The notes beneath the pieces are model-generated. The model ran no database searches. It was not told the DNA's origin and saw nothing but the letters and a program-made list of their open reading frames with translations. Below, one piece after another: positions 35,030-42,845 of a stretch of DNA of 55,644 nucleotides. The position numbers and the translations under genes are program-made. Numbering within the stretch: position 1 is the stretch's first letter; each line of letters starts with the position of its first letter. The DNA is from a virus: IMG/VR virus record IMGVR_UViG_3300035698_008169, positions 1-55,644 of that record; one strand, 5' to 3'.

Positions 35030-35830
35030 TTATAACGTCGAAAATTCAAAAGGTTTATAATATTGTATTAGCTCATTAGCAAGTTCTTCCATCTTACCTT
35101 CATACATCTCTATGCGTTGAGCAAAACCTTCGCGATTTAAACTTTGTGATAATCCATCCATACCAATTGAATAGCCGCCGATTCCTGGCATGCCAAGAAT
35201 AACATCACTAACAAGTCTCATGATTTCTACGGCTGTAGCATACCCAATCCATTGATTAATCATTGCGGGGATTTCATCACGCGCAAACCCGGCAACATAA
35301 GTAACTTTAATAAGCTGTGGGTAATCTTTTTTCATACCCCAAACTCCGGGCAAAATAGCTCCAGATTTTGCAATATAAAACTGACCCATGGTTCCAGACG
35401 TTGGCGTCATTTGAATTTGTCCAAATTCTGGATAAATACGATACCACTGTTTTGGTAGTTCAATTAGAGTAGTATCCCTAATATATTGAATTTCTATTGA
35501 AATGTCTTCCGGATCAGCACTAATGGGTTTATGACGTAAATTCATAAAAAACCATTTATCATAATCTTCGGCTCTGTAATCTCGGTCATCAATATAAGTA
35601 GTGGGAGTAACTGTAATGTTTAATTTGTGTTCAATACGTGACAGCGCAGCGCCATGATGGTATTCTATAATGGACATCGGCATTTCAACACCACTAGGAT
35701 CAACAAGAGGAATACCCCAGAGAAAGTTCTTTTTAACTTCTGATGGGGTAATAAGTGGCCCAGAGCGTTGAAACCCTGAGTTAGTTACTGCTTTTGGAGC
35801 AGGAACAATTTTACAAGTTTTTCTTCCCAT
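35030..35830 (-). CDS. Putative head-tail adaptor/connector protein
   Basis: This 266-aa protein has a beta-rich N-terminal part and a helical C-terminal part (INQWIGYATAVEIMRLVSDVILG, then EMYEGKMEELANELIQYY). A long helical C-terminal bundle and its place soon after the capsid gene fit a head-to-tail adaptor joining portal and neck. No definite family signature was found. AGGGGG precedes the ATG, which overlaps the stop of the preceding small membrane protein. Confidence 0.5.
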   Translation of the reverse strand: MGRKTCKIVPAPKAVTNSGFQRSGPLITPSEVKKNFLWGIPLVDPSGVEMPMSIIEYHHGAALSRIEHKLNITVTPTTYIDDRDYRAEDYDKWFFMNLRHKPISADPEDISIEIQYIRDTTLIELPKQWYRIYPEFGQIQMTPTSGTMGQFYIAKSGAILPGVWGMKKDYPQLIKVTYVAGFARDEIPAMINQWIGYATAVEIMRLVSDVILGMPGIGGYSIGMDGLSQSLNREGFAQRIEMYEGKMEELANELIQYYKPFEFSTL

Positions 35831-36189
35831 TAAATGTGCCCCCTAAGTAAAAAAAACAGGAGAGTCATGATTGCCGCGAAACCACCCCCACCTAAAACCC
35901 CATAAAAACTACTTTTGATTTTATGTGATATAGCCAGTCTTTTTACTTCTATTACCAAACCTTCTTTACCGTTACCGTATAGCGTTTTCATAACTCTATT
36001 AATCACTTCATTGTCTGGTACCTTGCTTATCTTTATCTTTAAATCTTCAAATTCTTCTTTATTAATCTGCGTTTTTTTAATTTCAGTCACATCAACAGAC
36101 AAATCTTCTAATAAACGAACGACATAGCCTTTCCAAGTTTTTGCATCTATGTTTTCGCTCAGTAATTTTGAACCGTTACCGTCTGGCAT
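35830..36189 (-). CDS. Small coiled-coil protein with C-terminal membrane anchor (XhlA-like)
   Basis: The product of about 119 aa has a charged helical region with heptad-like spacing (about 35-75) and a single C-terminal membrane segment (YGVLGGGGFAAIMTLLFFLL) ending in RGHI. This layout resembles XhlA/hemolysin-type phage proteins that act with holins, but in the head region it may have another role. I use the ATG at 36189, with AGAGGGG just upstream; a GTG two codons earlier is the alternative. Confidence 0.5.
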   Translation of the reverse strand: MPDGNGSKLLSENIDAKTWKGYVVRLLEDLSVDVTEIKKTQINKEEFEDLKIKISKVPDNEVINRVMKTLYGNGKEGLVIEVKRLAISHKIKSSFYGVLGGGGFAAIMTLLFFLLRGHI

Positions 36190-36202
36190 GCTCACCCCTC
36201 TC

Positions 36203-36571
36203 TTAGGTCAACATTTTTTTAATTACAAAGTCGGCATAAGCAATACGCGTGAGGCCCGCATCGACGTATTCGAACTTAAGCCAACCTGTCATTATGTTCC
36301 CTGTTTGTGTAGCATCTAAATCAACTCCAAAAACTGAAGGACAGTTTGCGTCCTGAGTAATATCAGCATCGAGAATCTCAATGTCAGCTTCTGTTACCGC
36401 AGGTATCGTCACTGTTTTTACGGCTGTTGAAGGGACGCATACTTTTTGGTTATTATTATCATCATATACTTGAAATCGGAGGGTGCGAGTTTCGCCAGAA
36501 TAAAACGTAAACTGCTCGATCAATCCTTGATCACAATCTCCAACAATTCTAAGTGAAAGGTTACTAGGCAT
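36203..36571 (-). CDS. Small beta-rich virion protein near the capsid gene
   Basis: This 122-aa protein is beta-rich with an Ig-like look (RTLRFQVYDDNN, TVTIPAVTEADI, GWLKFEYVDAGLTRIAYADFVI). Its size, its place downstream of the capsid gene and its predicted sandwich fold fit a head decoration or minor capsid protein; this is inferred, as no family was recognised. Its ATG overlaps the stop of the preceding gene. The closely related last strands end with KKMLT. Confidence 0.45.
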   Translation of the reverse strand: MPSNLSLRIVGDCDQGLIEQFTFYSGETRTLRFQVYDDNNNQKVCVPSTAVKTVTIPAVTEADIEILDADITQDANCPSVFGVDLDATQTGNIMTGWLKFEYVDAGLTRIAYADFVIKKMLT

Positions 36572-36828
36572 TATTTAATCTCCTTAAGTGCCTTGTCAAT
36601 TTCGTTTCTGAAAAATGTCCACCAATCGCGGTACTGTTTTTCGTCTGAATTATTCCAAGACATTGCTAAGTCAGAACCAATGTTTCTGGGGTCAACGAAA
36701 CGTGCAACAACTCTAAGCCTTCCTTCGTCATCTTTGACCTCGTGGTCCAAATATTTCAACCCGTGCATTTGTAGATACGGCATCAAAGTCAATATGTCTG
36801 TTTCGTACACTCCGTCTTTGTTCGTCAT
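36571..36828 (-). CDS. Small hypothetical protein downstream of the capsid gene
   Basis: I do not recognise this 85-aa protein. It is acidic and polar with no membrane segment. Its centre (LRVVARFVDPRNIG, then WNNSDEKQYRDWWTFF) and Lys-rich end suggest a compact alpha/beta fold. AAAAAAGGAG gives a good ribosome binding site. It is the first gene after the capsid terminator, and an AT-rich GATATATAC element lies 40-60 bases upstream. Confidence 0.5.
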   Translation of the reverse strand: MTNKDGVYETDILTLMPYLQMHGLKYLDHEVKDDEGRLRVVARFVDPRNIGSDLAMSWNNSDEKQYRDWWTFFRNEIDKALKEIK

Positions 36829-36870
36829 ATCATTCTCCTTTTTTTATTCTTATTATAATTATGTTCCTAT

Positions 36871-36884
36871 AAAAAGTATATATC
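36871..36884 (-). promoter_or_regulatory. Weak copy of the late promoter-like element
   Basis: GATATATACTTTTT shares the GATATATA part with the elements at 26604 and 41582 but lacks the TTACA end. It lies between the capsid-gene terminator and the 85-aa gene, where a restart of transcription would be expected. Confidence 0.25.
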
Positions 36885-36910
36885 ACAATCTATCGTCCAC
36901 AAATACAAAA

Positions 36911-36932
36911 ATGGGGACCCTAGAGTCCCCAT
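36911..36932 (-). terminator. Hairpin terminator after the major capsid gene
   Basis: A perfect 8-base-pair stem (ATGGGGAC with GTCCCCAT) with a 6-base loop; A/T pairs extend it by two more. On the minus strand it is followed by TTTTGTAT. It stands 28 bases after the capsid stop codon. Confidence 0.85.
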
Positions 36933-36959
36933 TTAGTATTAGTATATAATGTCTACAGA

Positions 36960-38459
36960 TTACATGCGGCCGATATTACGAGCAATCATGTGATGCTTCG
37001 GTGCGTATACCAAAGGCATACCATAAAGAAGAACCATAAAACGGATTGCCGGAGAGAGAACCGCGAGGTTCATCTTCATCAACGGTGCAAGCTGTTTCCA
37101 TTCGAGTTCTGACTGCTGAAGGTCAAGGAGATAACCCGATGACAAGCCAGCGTCAAAATAACCTATATCAAAACCAACACCACCAGTACCAACACCGGCT
37201 GTGGCATTAACATATCCAACAAATTCGTGGCCAGCGACTGTGCCAACTGGGGCACGATAGACAGCATAGTAGATCGAGCTGTTATCACCAACACCAGCAG
37301 TAACGGTCATCTGTACACCACTAGCATCAACTGCGACTACGATTTCAGAAGTACCAGCGCCGAGGCCAGCTGCCGAAGCCACTGATTCACCAACGTTGTT
37401 AAGAGCTGAAAATCTGTAGGAATAAGTACCCGCTACTAAGCGAGAGTCTGCCATTACGCCAGCATCAACAAGTGCTGAAGTTGGAACGCCAGCAGGAGCG
37501 CCACTCTGTGCAACCGTAAGAGAAGCTCTCTTAGGAGACAAGAAACGGGAAGGAACCATTTTGTACGGGCCTGCAGCACTGAAAAACTCAGTGAGAACAA
37601 ATCCGGCCTGACCATTCACAACACCCATAGAGTTAATACGCTCTTTAGGCTGGAATTGGCGGTTCAAATCCGAATGGGTTTTGAAATCCATGAAAAAATG
37701 ACTAGGAACACCAAAGTTCTCTGCCATATTACGTGTAATGGCTTCCATGTCTTCTTCCGTCATGACAGCACCTTCAAGGCTGTAAACACATGAGGGATTG
37801 CCACCGTAACCAGCAAAGCCAGTATACTGAGCAGCTGTGTCAGAATCACCATAAACGATCTGCTGACCTAGACCATTATACTTCAAAGAAGTTGCAGGTA
37901 GGTTAGCAGGATCGCCATCGGCAATACCTGTTACTGGATCAAGAAACATGTCGTTAGCTTCGAAAAGCTGACGTTCCATTTGTTCCAAAACCCATTTTGT
38001 TCCAGCGCGTGCTTCAATAGCAACCGCTGATTCGACACTTGTACGTGCCAATGTCATTGGATGTGTTACGACTTTCGTACATCCAATATAACGGACGCGG
38101 GCTACTTGACGATTAAATTGAGCATCAACTTCGGTCGGAAGGACCTGAGCATCAGCATCAAAAAAACCACCACCAGCCAGCTGCGCACCGTGTGACGTAT
38201 ATCTATTATATTCATGGACTGTGTTCCATACGTCCGATTTAGGGACTATAGGCCACATTCTGAGATGTCTTTCATCCCAGGTTACTGAATGGAGAGTATA
38301 CTCAAGCGACTCAACCATTAGAGTTGATCCACCACTCATAGCACCTGGTGCACCAGCATATCCATACCCAGCTGTTAGAGCTTTGGCCAGTTCTTCTACT
38401 TCCTGCTGACCGTATTGAAGGCCCTGAGCTCCAAAGCCATTTTGAATTCCTTCATACAT
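36960..38459 (-). CDS. Major capsid protein
   Basis: This 499-aa protein forms the head lattice. It follows an acidic scaffold-like gene and has an N-terminal segment (residues 1-50) likely removed by the prohead protease. The body contains typical HK97-fold helices (AVAIEARAGTKWVLEQMERQLF) and a final domain ending MIARNIGRM. About residues 325-440 form an inserted Ig-like or fibronectin-like domain (YSYRFSALNNVGESVAS, IYYAVYRAPVGTVAG), probably exposed on the capsid surface. Residues 29-52 contain GYAGAP and SGGS, found again in the 918-codon protein. It has AAAGGAG upstream and a terminator downstream. Confidence 0.88.
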   Translation of the reverse strand: MYEGIQNGFGAQGLQYGQQEVEELAKALTAGYGYAGAPGAMSGGSTLMVESLEYTLHSVTWDERHLRMWPIVPKSDVWNTVHEYNRYTSHGAQLAGGGFFDADAQVLPTEVDAQFNRQVARVRYIGCTKVVTHPMTLARTSVESAVAIEARAGTKWVLEQMERQLFEANDMFLDPVTGIADGDPANLPATSLKYNGLGQQIVYGDSDTAAQYTGFAGYGGNPSCVYSLEGAVMTEEDMEAITRNMAENFGVPSHFFMDFKTHSDLNRQFQPKERINSMGVVNGQAGFVLTEFFSAAGPYKMVPSRFLSPKRASLTVAQSGAPAGVPTSALVDAGVMADSRLVAGTYSYRFSALNNVGESVASAAGLGAGTSEIVVAVDASGVQMTVTAGVGDNSSIYYAVYRAPVGTVAGHEFVGYVNATAGVGTGGVGFDIGYFDAGLSSGYLLDLQQSELEWKQLAPLMKMNLAVLSPAIRFMVLLYGMPLVYAPKHHMIARNIGRM

Positions 38460-38488
38460 GATTTAACTCCTTTCAAATTAAGTCAAAC

Positions 38489-39124
38489 TTATTTCAGTAA
38501 GTCGGCCTCTTGTAGGATAGACTTTTTAAGATTATCATCCAATTTGGCTGAACCAAAGAGTTCGAAATCTGTAACAGCCTTACCAGGGAGTTTACCGGCT
38601 TTATGAAGCTCACAAAGAGTATAAGCTACGCGGCGTTTGTTTGCCTTAATAAGTTCATCATAGTTAGTTTGTGGGGCTGTTGCTTTTTCAATCACTTCAA
38701 CCTCGTTTTCGTTAACGGCTGATTTACGCGCACGGGCTTTACCCTTAGATAAAGTTTCAACCTTGTTTGTAAGTTTACTAATTGCATCCTGCATGTCAAT
38801 CATGCCCTTCATCTGAGCTTTAATTAAATTAACGCCCTCAGATCTATTCGCCTTTTCTGCGAACGGGTTACCTTCTTTTTTCTTCTTGTCTTCATCGTCC
38901 TCATCATCCTCATCATCATCCTCAGCCTTTGTGGTAACACCTTCTTGTTCTGCAACGGCATCGGCTTCGCCAAAATCGTTATTAAGGCCAGGTTGTGAAT
39001 GATCAGGCTCTGTGGGACCACCAGCCATAATTTCGCCACCCTTGGCGAGTTCATCGATAGTAGCATCAACGACTTCGTCTAGGAGCTGGTTAAGTTCCTC
39101 TGTGTTTAAATTTTTCAGATCCAT
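38489..39124 (-). CDS. Putative head scaffolding protein
   Basis: This 211-aa protein directly precedes the capsid gene. It starts with a helical segment (LNTEELNQLLDEVVDATIDELAKG) and then has an acidic low-complexity stretch (a run of Asp and Glu ending in KKKK). A coiled-coil-like region (MIDMQDAISKLTNKVETLSKG) and a final helical part follow. Acidic, helical and adjacent to the capsid gene are the usual marks of scaffolding proteins, which are degraded during maturation. Assignment is by these features, not by a family match. A candidate promoter lies 26 bases upstream. Confidence 0.7.
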   Translation of the reverse strand: MDLKNLNTEELNQLLDEVVDATIDELAKGGEIMAGGPTEPDHSQPGLNNDFGEADAVAEQEGVTTKAEDDDEDDEDDEDKKKKEGNPFAEKANRSEGVNLIKAQMKGMIDMQDAISKLTNKVETLSKGKARARKSAVNENEVEVIEKATAPQTNYDELIKANKRRVAYTLCELHKAGKLPGKAVTDFELFGSAKLDDNLKKSILQEADLLK

Positions 39125-39149
39125 GATCTTACTCCTTTCAATTATCTAC

Positions 39150-39159
39150 TGTAATTATA
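39150..39159 (-). promoter_or_regulatory. Candidate late promoter box TATAATTACA
   Basis: An exact copy of the box, 11 bases after the hairpin terminator at 39171 and 26 bases before the scaffold start codon. It would drive the scaffold and major capsid genes separately from the fibre cluster. Confidence 0.5.
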
Positions 39160-39170
39160 TTATAAAACCA

Positions 39171-39192
39171 GGGGGTGTAAATATACACCCCC
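39171..39192 (-). terminator. Hairpin terminator between the fibre cluster and the scaffold gene
   Basis: A perfect 9-base-pair stem (GGGGGTGTA with TACACCCCC) closes the tetraloop AATA. On the minus strand it is followed by TGGTTTTATA. It lies 11 bases after the stop codon of the 667-aa beta-helix protein. Confidence 0.85.
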
Positions 39193-39203
39193 CATTAATT
39201 CGT

Positions 39204-41207
39204 TTAGTCCGAAACTACGTACTCAAAAAACATGACCATAGCGCCAGCAGTCAAATCGCCAGCACCAGCGGCAGCCACAGTAACTGTGATTGCTCTATCG
39301 TCTGTTAATTTAACCATTGAAGCTACCGTGTCAACAGGGATACCAGGCCTAAGACCAGCATCCCAGTCAGTGGCAGCATTAATAGCCACTGCGGCTATCA
39401 TATCGTCAGCACCTTCTACATGGATTGCTATCGTCTGAGCATCTGTTACTCCACCACCAGCATCTCCAGCAAAGCCAGTAACAACATCAACCCACATCCT
39501 AGTAATAATAGCATTATCAGGAATATGTACTGGGCAAGCGAAAACGGCAGGAGTACCAGGACCGGCGAGGTCATCCCAATTAAATGTTGCACGAGCAACA
39601 AATTTGCGCTGAATGCCGTTCATAGGCCCATCTTGAATGGAACCACCTATTAGAGCAATAACACCAACCCAATCACCAACAAATAAAGAACCAGCGTAAC
39701 CACTAACATTAACGCTAGCGGGGATGGTATATTCCTGGCCAACAACACCGAATTCAGAACCAGCGTGACACCCGACATTAACCACACCGGCTGTTGCTGG
39801 TGTAAGGGTCAAGCTGGCTGCCGTAACCGCGCAACGTGCATTAAAAGCATACATGTTTGTCGCGTTGTCACCAGCAGCAAGTGCGTCTGCCGAAATAGGA
39901 TTAGCACTGTCATGTGTTACGGTTACTGTCCCAGCATATGGGTATGTGAAACTTGGGCCAACAAAAAGGACCGCAAAAACTTCGTTAAATTCTACGTTTG
40001 TATCGATTGTGCAATTATCAAATTTGATTATGTTAGCGTTTGTTACTGCAATATCCGCGCCATTTTCAAAAATACAATTGGTGAATATGCAATCTGATAA
40101 GAAATGATTACCAGCTCCATCAGTATCACCTGTAAAAACGATGTCACCAGTTGCAAATCCCATGTTCTGGAAATGTAAGGTGGCAAATAAATCATTATTG
40201 CCTGTACAGACTACACCAACGGCGTTGTCTAAGACAGTTGAAGATGGACCACTACCGATAATAGTAACATTAACCAAAAGGGCGTCGTTCATTTCAAGAC
40301 CATCATTATATGTTCCAGGTGCTACCATGATCGTATAAGGTTTGTCAGTGGCATTATCGGCGTTTGAAATAATCTGATCAAGGGCATCTTGAATTTCATG
40401 AAAAGGCTTTGAGGGTGATCCGTCCCCTAGAAATGTTGCAAAATCAGGTCTTTCAATATCAACATAAAGAATGTCTGAAGCAGGAACGCCCATGCTATAG
40501 GCGTAAACACCGCTTGCTGGAATACCAATTGCGTTTTCAACTGCTGGTATTACAAAATAATACTGACCCACTACGCCATGAGATGTCGCGTCGCCATCAT
40601 GCTGGATGAACATCAAGTAGAGATCGTTCAGTTTTGCAACTGCGTCATCAAGACTTATGATAGCAGTAGCATCGGTAAGGGTGCTAGCCGCTGTCTCTTG
40701 CGCTGCATGGAAAACCCAGCCCATGGCGAGGGCTGCATCAACTTCATGGGCCGCATACGCCGTAAGCATTGCGTCGCCGAGCGTTCTTAAAGAGGCAAAA
40801 TCTGAAGCGTCTGCTGCAATGATTGGGTAATTGACATTATCAATTGCGGTTGTATGTAGCGTACCGTCTGCGGCATGCCCATTAATCGTATACTTTAAAA
40901 CGTTTGCCATCATAACTGCAGAAGCTAAATAAGATGACTGAGCTCCGATTGTTGGTTCCAAAGAACCGTCGGCTGCCTGAGATAAACCGTCTCCGGCCAC
41001 ATCTGCGGCGATCTTATCTTGATCTACTGCGTCTGGTCCTAATTTAGCCGTTGTTACTGCGAGATCTGCCAACTCTAAAGTTGAGATCGAGCCAGCTGGA
41101 ACAACACCGGTGGCCGCATTGTCTACTGCTTGTATCAGTTCATCAGAGGCTGCTTTGTCGGCGATGCCGTCCCTAATGACATGAGTAGTTCTATCACTAA
41201 TAGCCAT
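39204..41207 (-). CDS. Beta-helix fibre/surface protein
   Basis: This 667-aa virion protein has an Ala-rich helical N-terminal part (about 1-215) with several H-x-x-D spots (HAADGTLH, QHDGDATSHG). A right-handed beta-helix region follows at about 245-400 (YVDIERPD, GDGSPSKPF, TIMVAPGTY, then repeating rungs with Asn-rich turns). Pectin-lyase-like helices of this kind occur in phage spikes and fibres. The C-terminal about 250 residues are beta-rich. It stands just before the scaffold gene, so it may be a head fibre rather than a tail fibre. It is followed by its own terminator. Confidence 0.65.
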   Translation of the reverse strand: MAISDRTTHVIRDGIADKAASDELIQAVDNAATGVVPAGSISTLELADLAVTTAKLGPDAVDQDKIAADVAGDGLSQAADGSLEPTIGAQSSYLASAVMMANVLKYTINGHAADGTLHTTAIDNVNYPIIAADASDFASLRTLGDAMLTAYAAHEVDAALAMGWVFHAAQETAASTLTDATAIISLDDAVAKLNDLYLMFIQHDGDATSHGVVGQYYFVIPAVENAIGIPASGVYAYSMGVPASDILYVDIERPDFATFLGDGSPSKPFHEIQDALDQIISNADNATDKPYTIMVAPGTYNDGLEMNDALLVNVTIIGSGPSSTVLDNAVGVVCTGNNDLFATLHFQNMGFATGDIVFTGDTDGAGNHFLSDCIFTNCIFENGADIAVTNANIIKFDNCTIDTNVEFNEVFAVLFVGPSFTYPYAGTVTVTHDSANPISADALAAGDNATNMYAFNARCAVTAASLTLTPATAGVVNVGCHAGSEFGVVGQEYTIPASVNVSGYAGSLFVGDWVGVIALIGGSIQDGPMNGIQRKFVARATFNWDDLAGPGTPAVFACPVHIPDNAIITRMWVDVVTGFAGDAGGGVTDAQTIAIHVEGADDMIAAVAINAATDWDAGLRPGIPVDTVASMVKLTDDRAITVTVAAAGAGDLTAGAMVMFFEYVVSD

Positions 41208-41219
41208 TTTTTAACTCCT

Positions 41220-41540
41220 TTACTTTGTTTCCCCATCATCAGGGGCTTCTTCTAAGGTTTCTAATACCTGTCCGCGGATGAGCGGCCCAAAAGTCGCATC
41301 ATCTCTAACTATGTCTTTAACACCATTTAAATCTGATTTGTCCAAAAGCACCATCTCTTTCTTGTAAAAGTTTCTAGCAAGTTCAAGAAGTTTAATAGGA
41401 TCAAATTTTTTACCCTTATAATTCTGTACTATTAGGGCTACTACCTTACCTACAGTAATAGGTGTACTATCAGTAGAAGACATCACAATAGGTTTGTCTT
41501 CTAGGTCCATAATTTCTTTTTTCAAATCGATCTTTTTCAT
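41220..41540 (-). CDS. Small hypothetical phage protein (106 aa)
   Basis: This small acidic protein has the pattern TVGKVVALIV, DPIKLLELARNFY, then VLLDKSDLNGVKDIV and GQVLETLEEA. I have seen similar layouts in small phage proteins without an established function, so I give no name. It may help assembly of the neighbouring surface proteins. I use the ATG at 41540, eight bases after GGAGG; the GTG two codons earlier lies too close to that site. A promoter-like box lies about 40 bases upstream. Confidence 0.5.
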   Translation of the reverse strand: MKKIDLKKEIMDLEDKPIVMSSTDSTPITVGKVVALIVQNYKGKKFDPIKLLELARNFYKKEMVLLDKSDLNGVKDIVRDDATFGPLIRGQVLETLEEAPDDGETK

Positions 41541-41581
41541 AGTCACTTCCTCCTTTTATGGTTTTCTTTATGCTTCTCTAG

Positions 41582-41591
41582 TGTAAATATA
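41582..41591 (-). promoter_or_regulatory. Candidate late promoter box TATATTTACA (9/10 match)
   Basis: One mismatch to TATAATTACA, within GATATATATTTACA, which closely parallels GATATATAATTACA at 26604. It stands in the 71-base gap before the 106-aa gene. Confidence 0.4.
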
Positions 41592-41617
41592 TATCTTCTC
41601 TTATTAACTTAAATTAT

Positions 41618-42814
41618 TTAAGCCGTTGCTACCCAAGTCGTGCCATCATAAAAATACATTGTTGCAACCCCAGCGCCCTGAGCAAATTGTCCCACGGTGC
41701 CAAACGCAGTAGGAGGATCAACTGGAGCATGGGTTACTGATGAATGTTGAAATGGGGCGATATTAGTGATCTCATCAATAGTTAAATTTATCGTCATCGT
41801 ATTTGGACAACACGGTGATATGTAAATCGCTCCGTTTTGATTTCTTGTAACGGCAGGCAATGGCCCTTTACAGGCAATGCGATTGCACCCCTGTATTTCT
41901 AATGTAGAAGAATCACCATTCTGTGCAAGTGCTGTAAAATTTTCGCCATTAATTATGGTAGAAGTCAATATCCTAGCCTCAGCTGAGGCGACTACATGAA
42001 ATGTTGGGTCAGTAAGCGATTCATTACCTATATAACTATTCCTTACAAAACAACTAGAATCGTTAGCGTCCCAAATAACGGTGTTGTTGCCACCCAATAA
42101 CATACTATCAGTAATAGTAACATCATTCGCGCCGCTGAGATCTATCATCTTATAATTAAAAGTTATATTTTGGGTAAGGATATTGCTATTTACTATAATA
42201 AGCCCCCCAGTAGTTCCGCCTGCTGCTCTATAAAAACCGTTTATCGGACTTATTATGGGCGCACCCCAGTACACAATAACAGAATTCCTGATTGTAATAT
42301 CAGCATCAATAGTATTATTTATGATTGCATCTTCTCCGATAATACTAACAAGATCCAAAAGTAAATAACTAAATTGCAGCCTAATACCACTAGATGCACT
42401 CGTTGCGTCTTCTTGAATTGTAAATTTACCCTGTAAAATGGTAAAATTTTCAAAATTATAGTCTCTGCCTTCTATTAATGCTATCGAAGTTAACGGATTA
42501 ACCGCAACCCCTCCAGTGCCAATAGAGCAATTTGTATAAACATTGATTATGTCACCGTCGGCAGATGCCGCGTTAGCAAGAGGAATCGTATTAAATGGAG
42601 AACTCATAGAGCCATCTCCATTAATTGGTTCTGCTAAATTGACATACCAAGCTTTGGCCTGGGCAGGGATAGCCGCCGAACCAGCTTTACTAGCCACTTG
42701 GTCCATGAGGGTAGAAAATTCTAAACTACCCACGGTTACATTATCTAATTTATCAATTAAGGGAGTATCTGATCCCAAAACGCCATATTTGTACCCTTTA
42801 TAAATTACCGACAT
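41618..42814 (-). CDS. Beta-helix surface/fibre protein
   Basis: This 398-aa protein has an N-terminal helical head (about 1-50) and then a pectin-lyase-like beta-helix: AWYVNLAEPINGDGSMSSPF, followed by rungs rich in Ile, Val, Asn, Thr and Ser to about residue 330. The opening AWYVNLAxP-x-GDG-x-x-SPF resembles the start of the helix in the 667-aa protein (DGSPSKPF). The C-terminus ends MYFYDGTTWVATA, a small knob-like end. It belongs to the fibre cluster between protease and scaffold. GAAAGGGAG precedes the ATG. Confidence 0.65.
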   Translation of the reverse strand: MSVIYKGYKYGVLGSDTPLIDKLDNVTVGSLEFSTLMDQVASKAGSAAIPAQAKAWYVNLAEPINGDGSMSSPFNTIPLANAASADGDIINVYTNCSIGTGGVAVNPLTSIALIEGRDYNFENFTILQGKFTIQEDATSASSGIRLQFSYLLLDLVSIIGEDAIINNTIDADITIRNSVIVYWGAPIISPINGFYRAAGGTTGGLIIVNSNILTQNITFNYKMIDLSGANDVTITDSMLLGGNNTVIWDANDSSCFVRNSYIGNESLTDPTFHVVASAEARILTSTIINGENFTALAQNGDSSTLEIQGCNRIACKGPLPAVTRNQNGAIYISPCCPNTMTINLTIDEITNIAPFQHSSVTHAPVDPPTAFGTVGQFAQGAGVATMYFYDGTTWVATA

Positions 42815-42845
42815 GAAATCTCCCTTTCTTCCATCTTAATTAATA

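Noticed and set aside
35830-36189. Definite holin assignment for the C-terminally anchored coiled-coil protein
   Set aside because: It has only one membrane segment and lies in the head/neck block. It resembles XhlA in layout, but nothing else supports a lysis role.
39765-40107. Plus-strand open frames inside the 667-aa beta-helix gene
   Set aside because: They are antisense frames of a clear structural gene, lack ribosome binding sites and give odd compositions. The same holds for the other long antisense frames across the fibre and baseplate genes.
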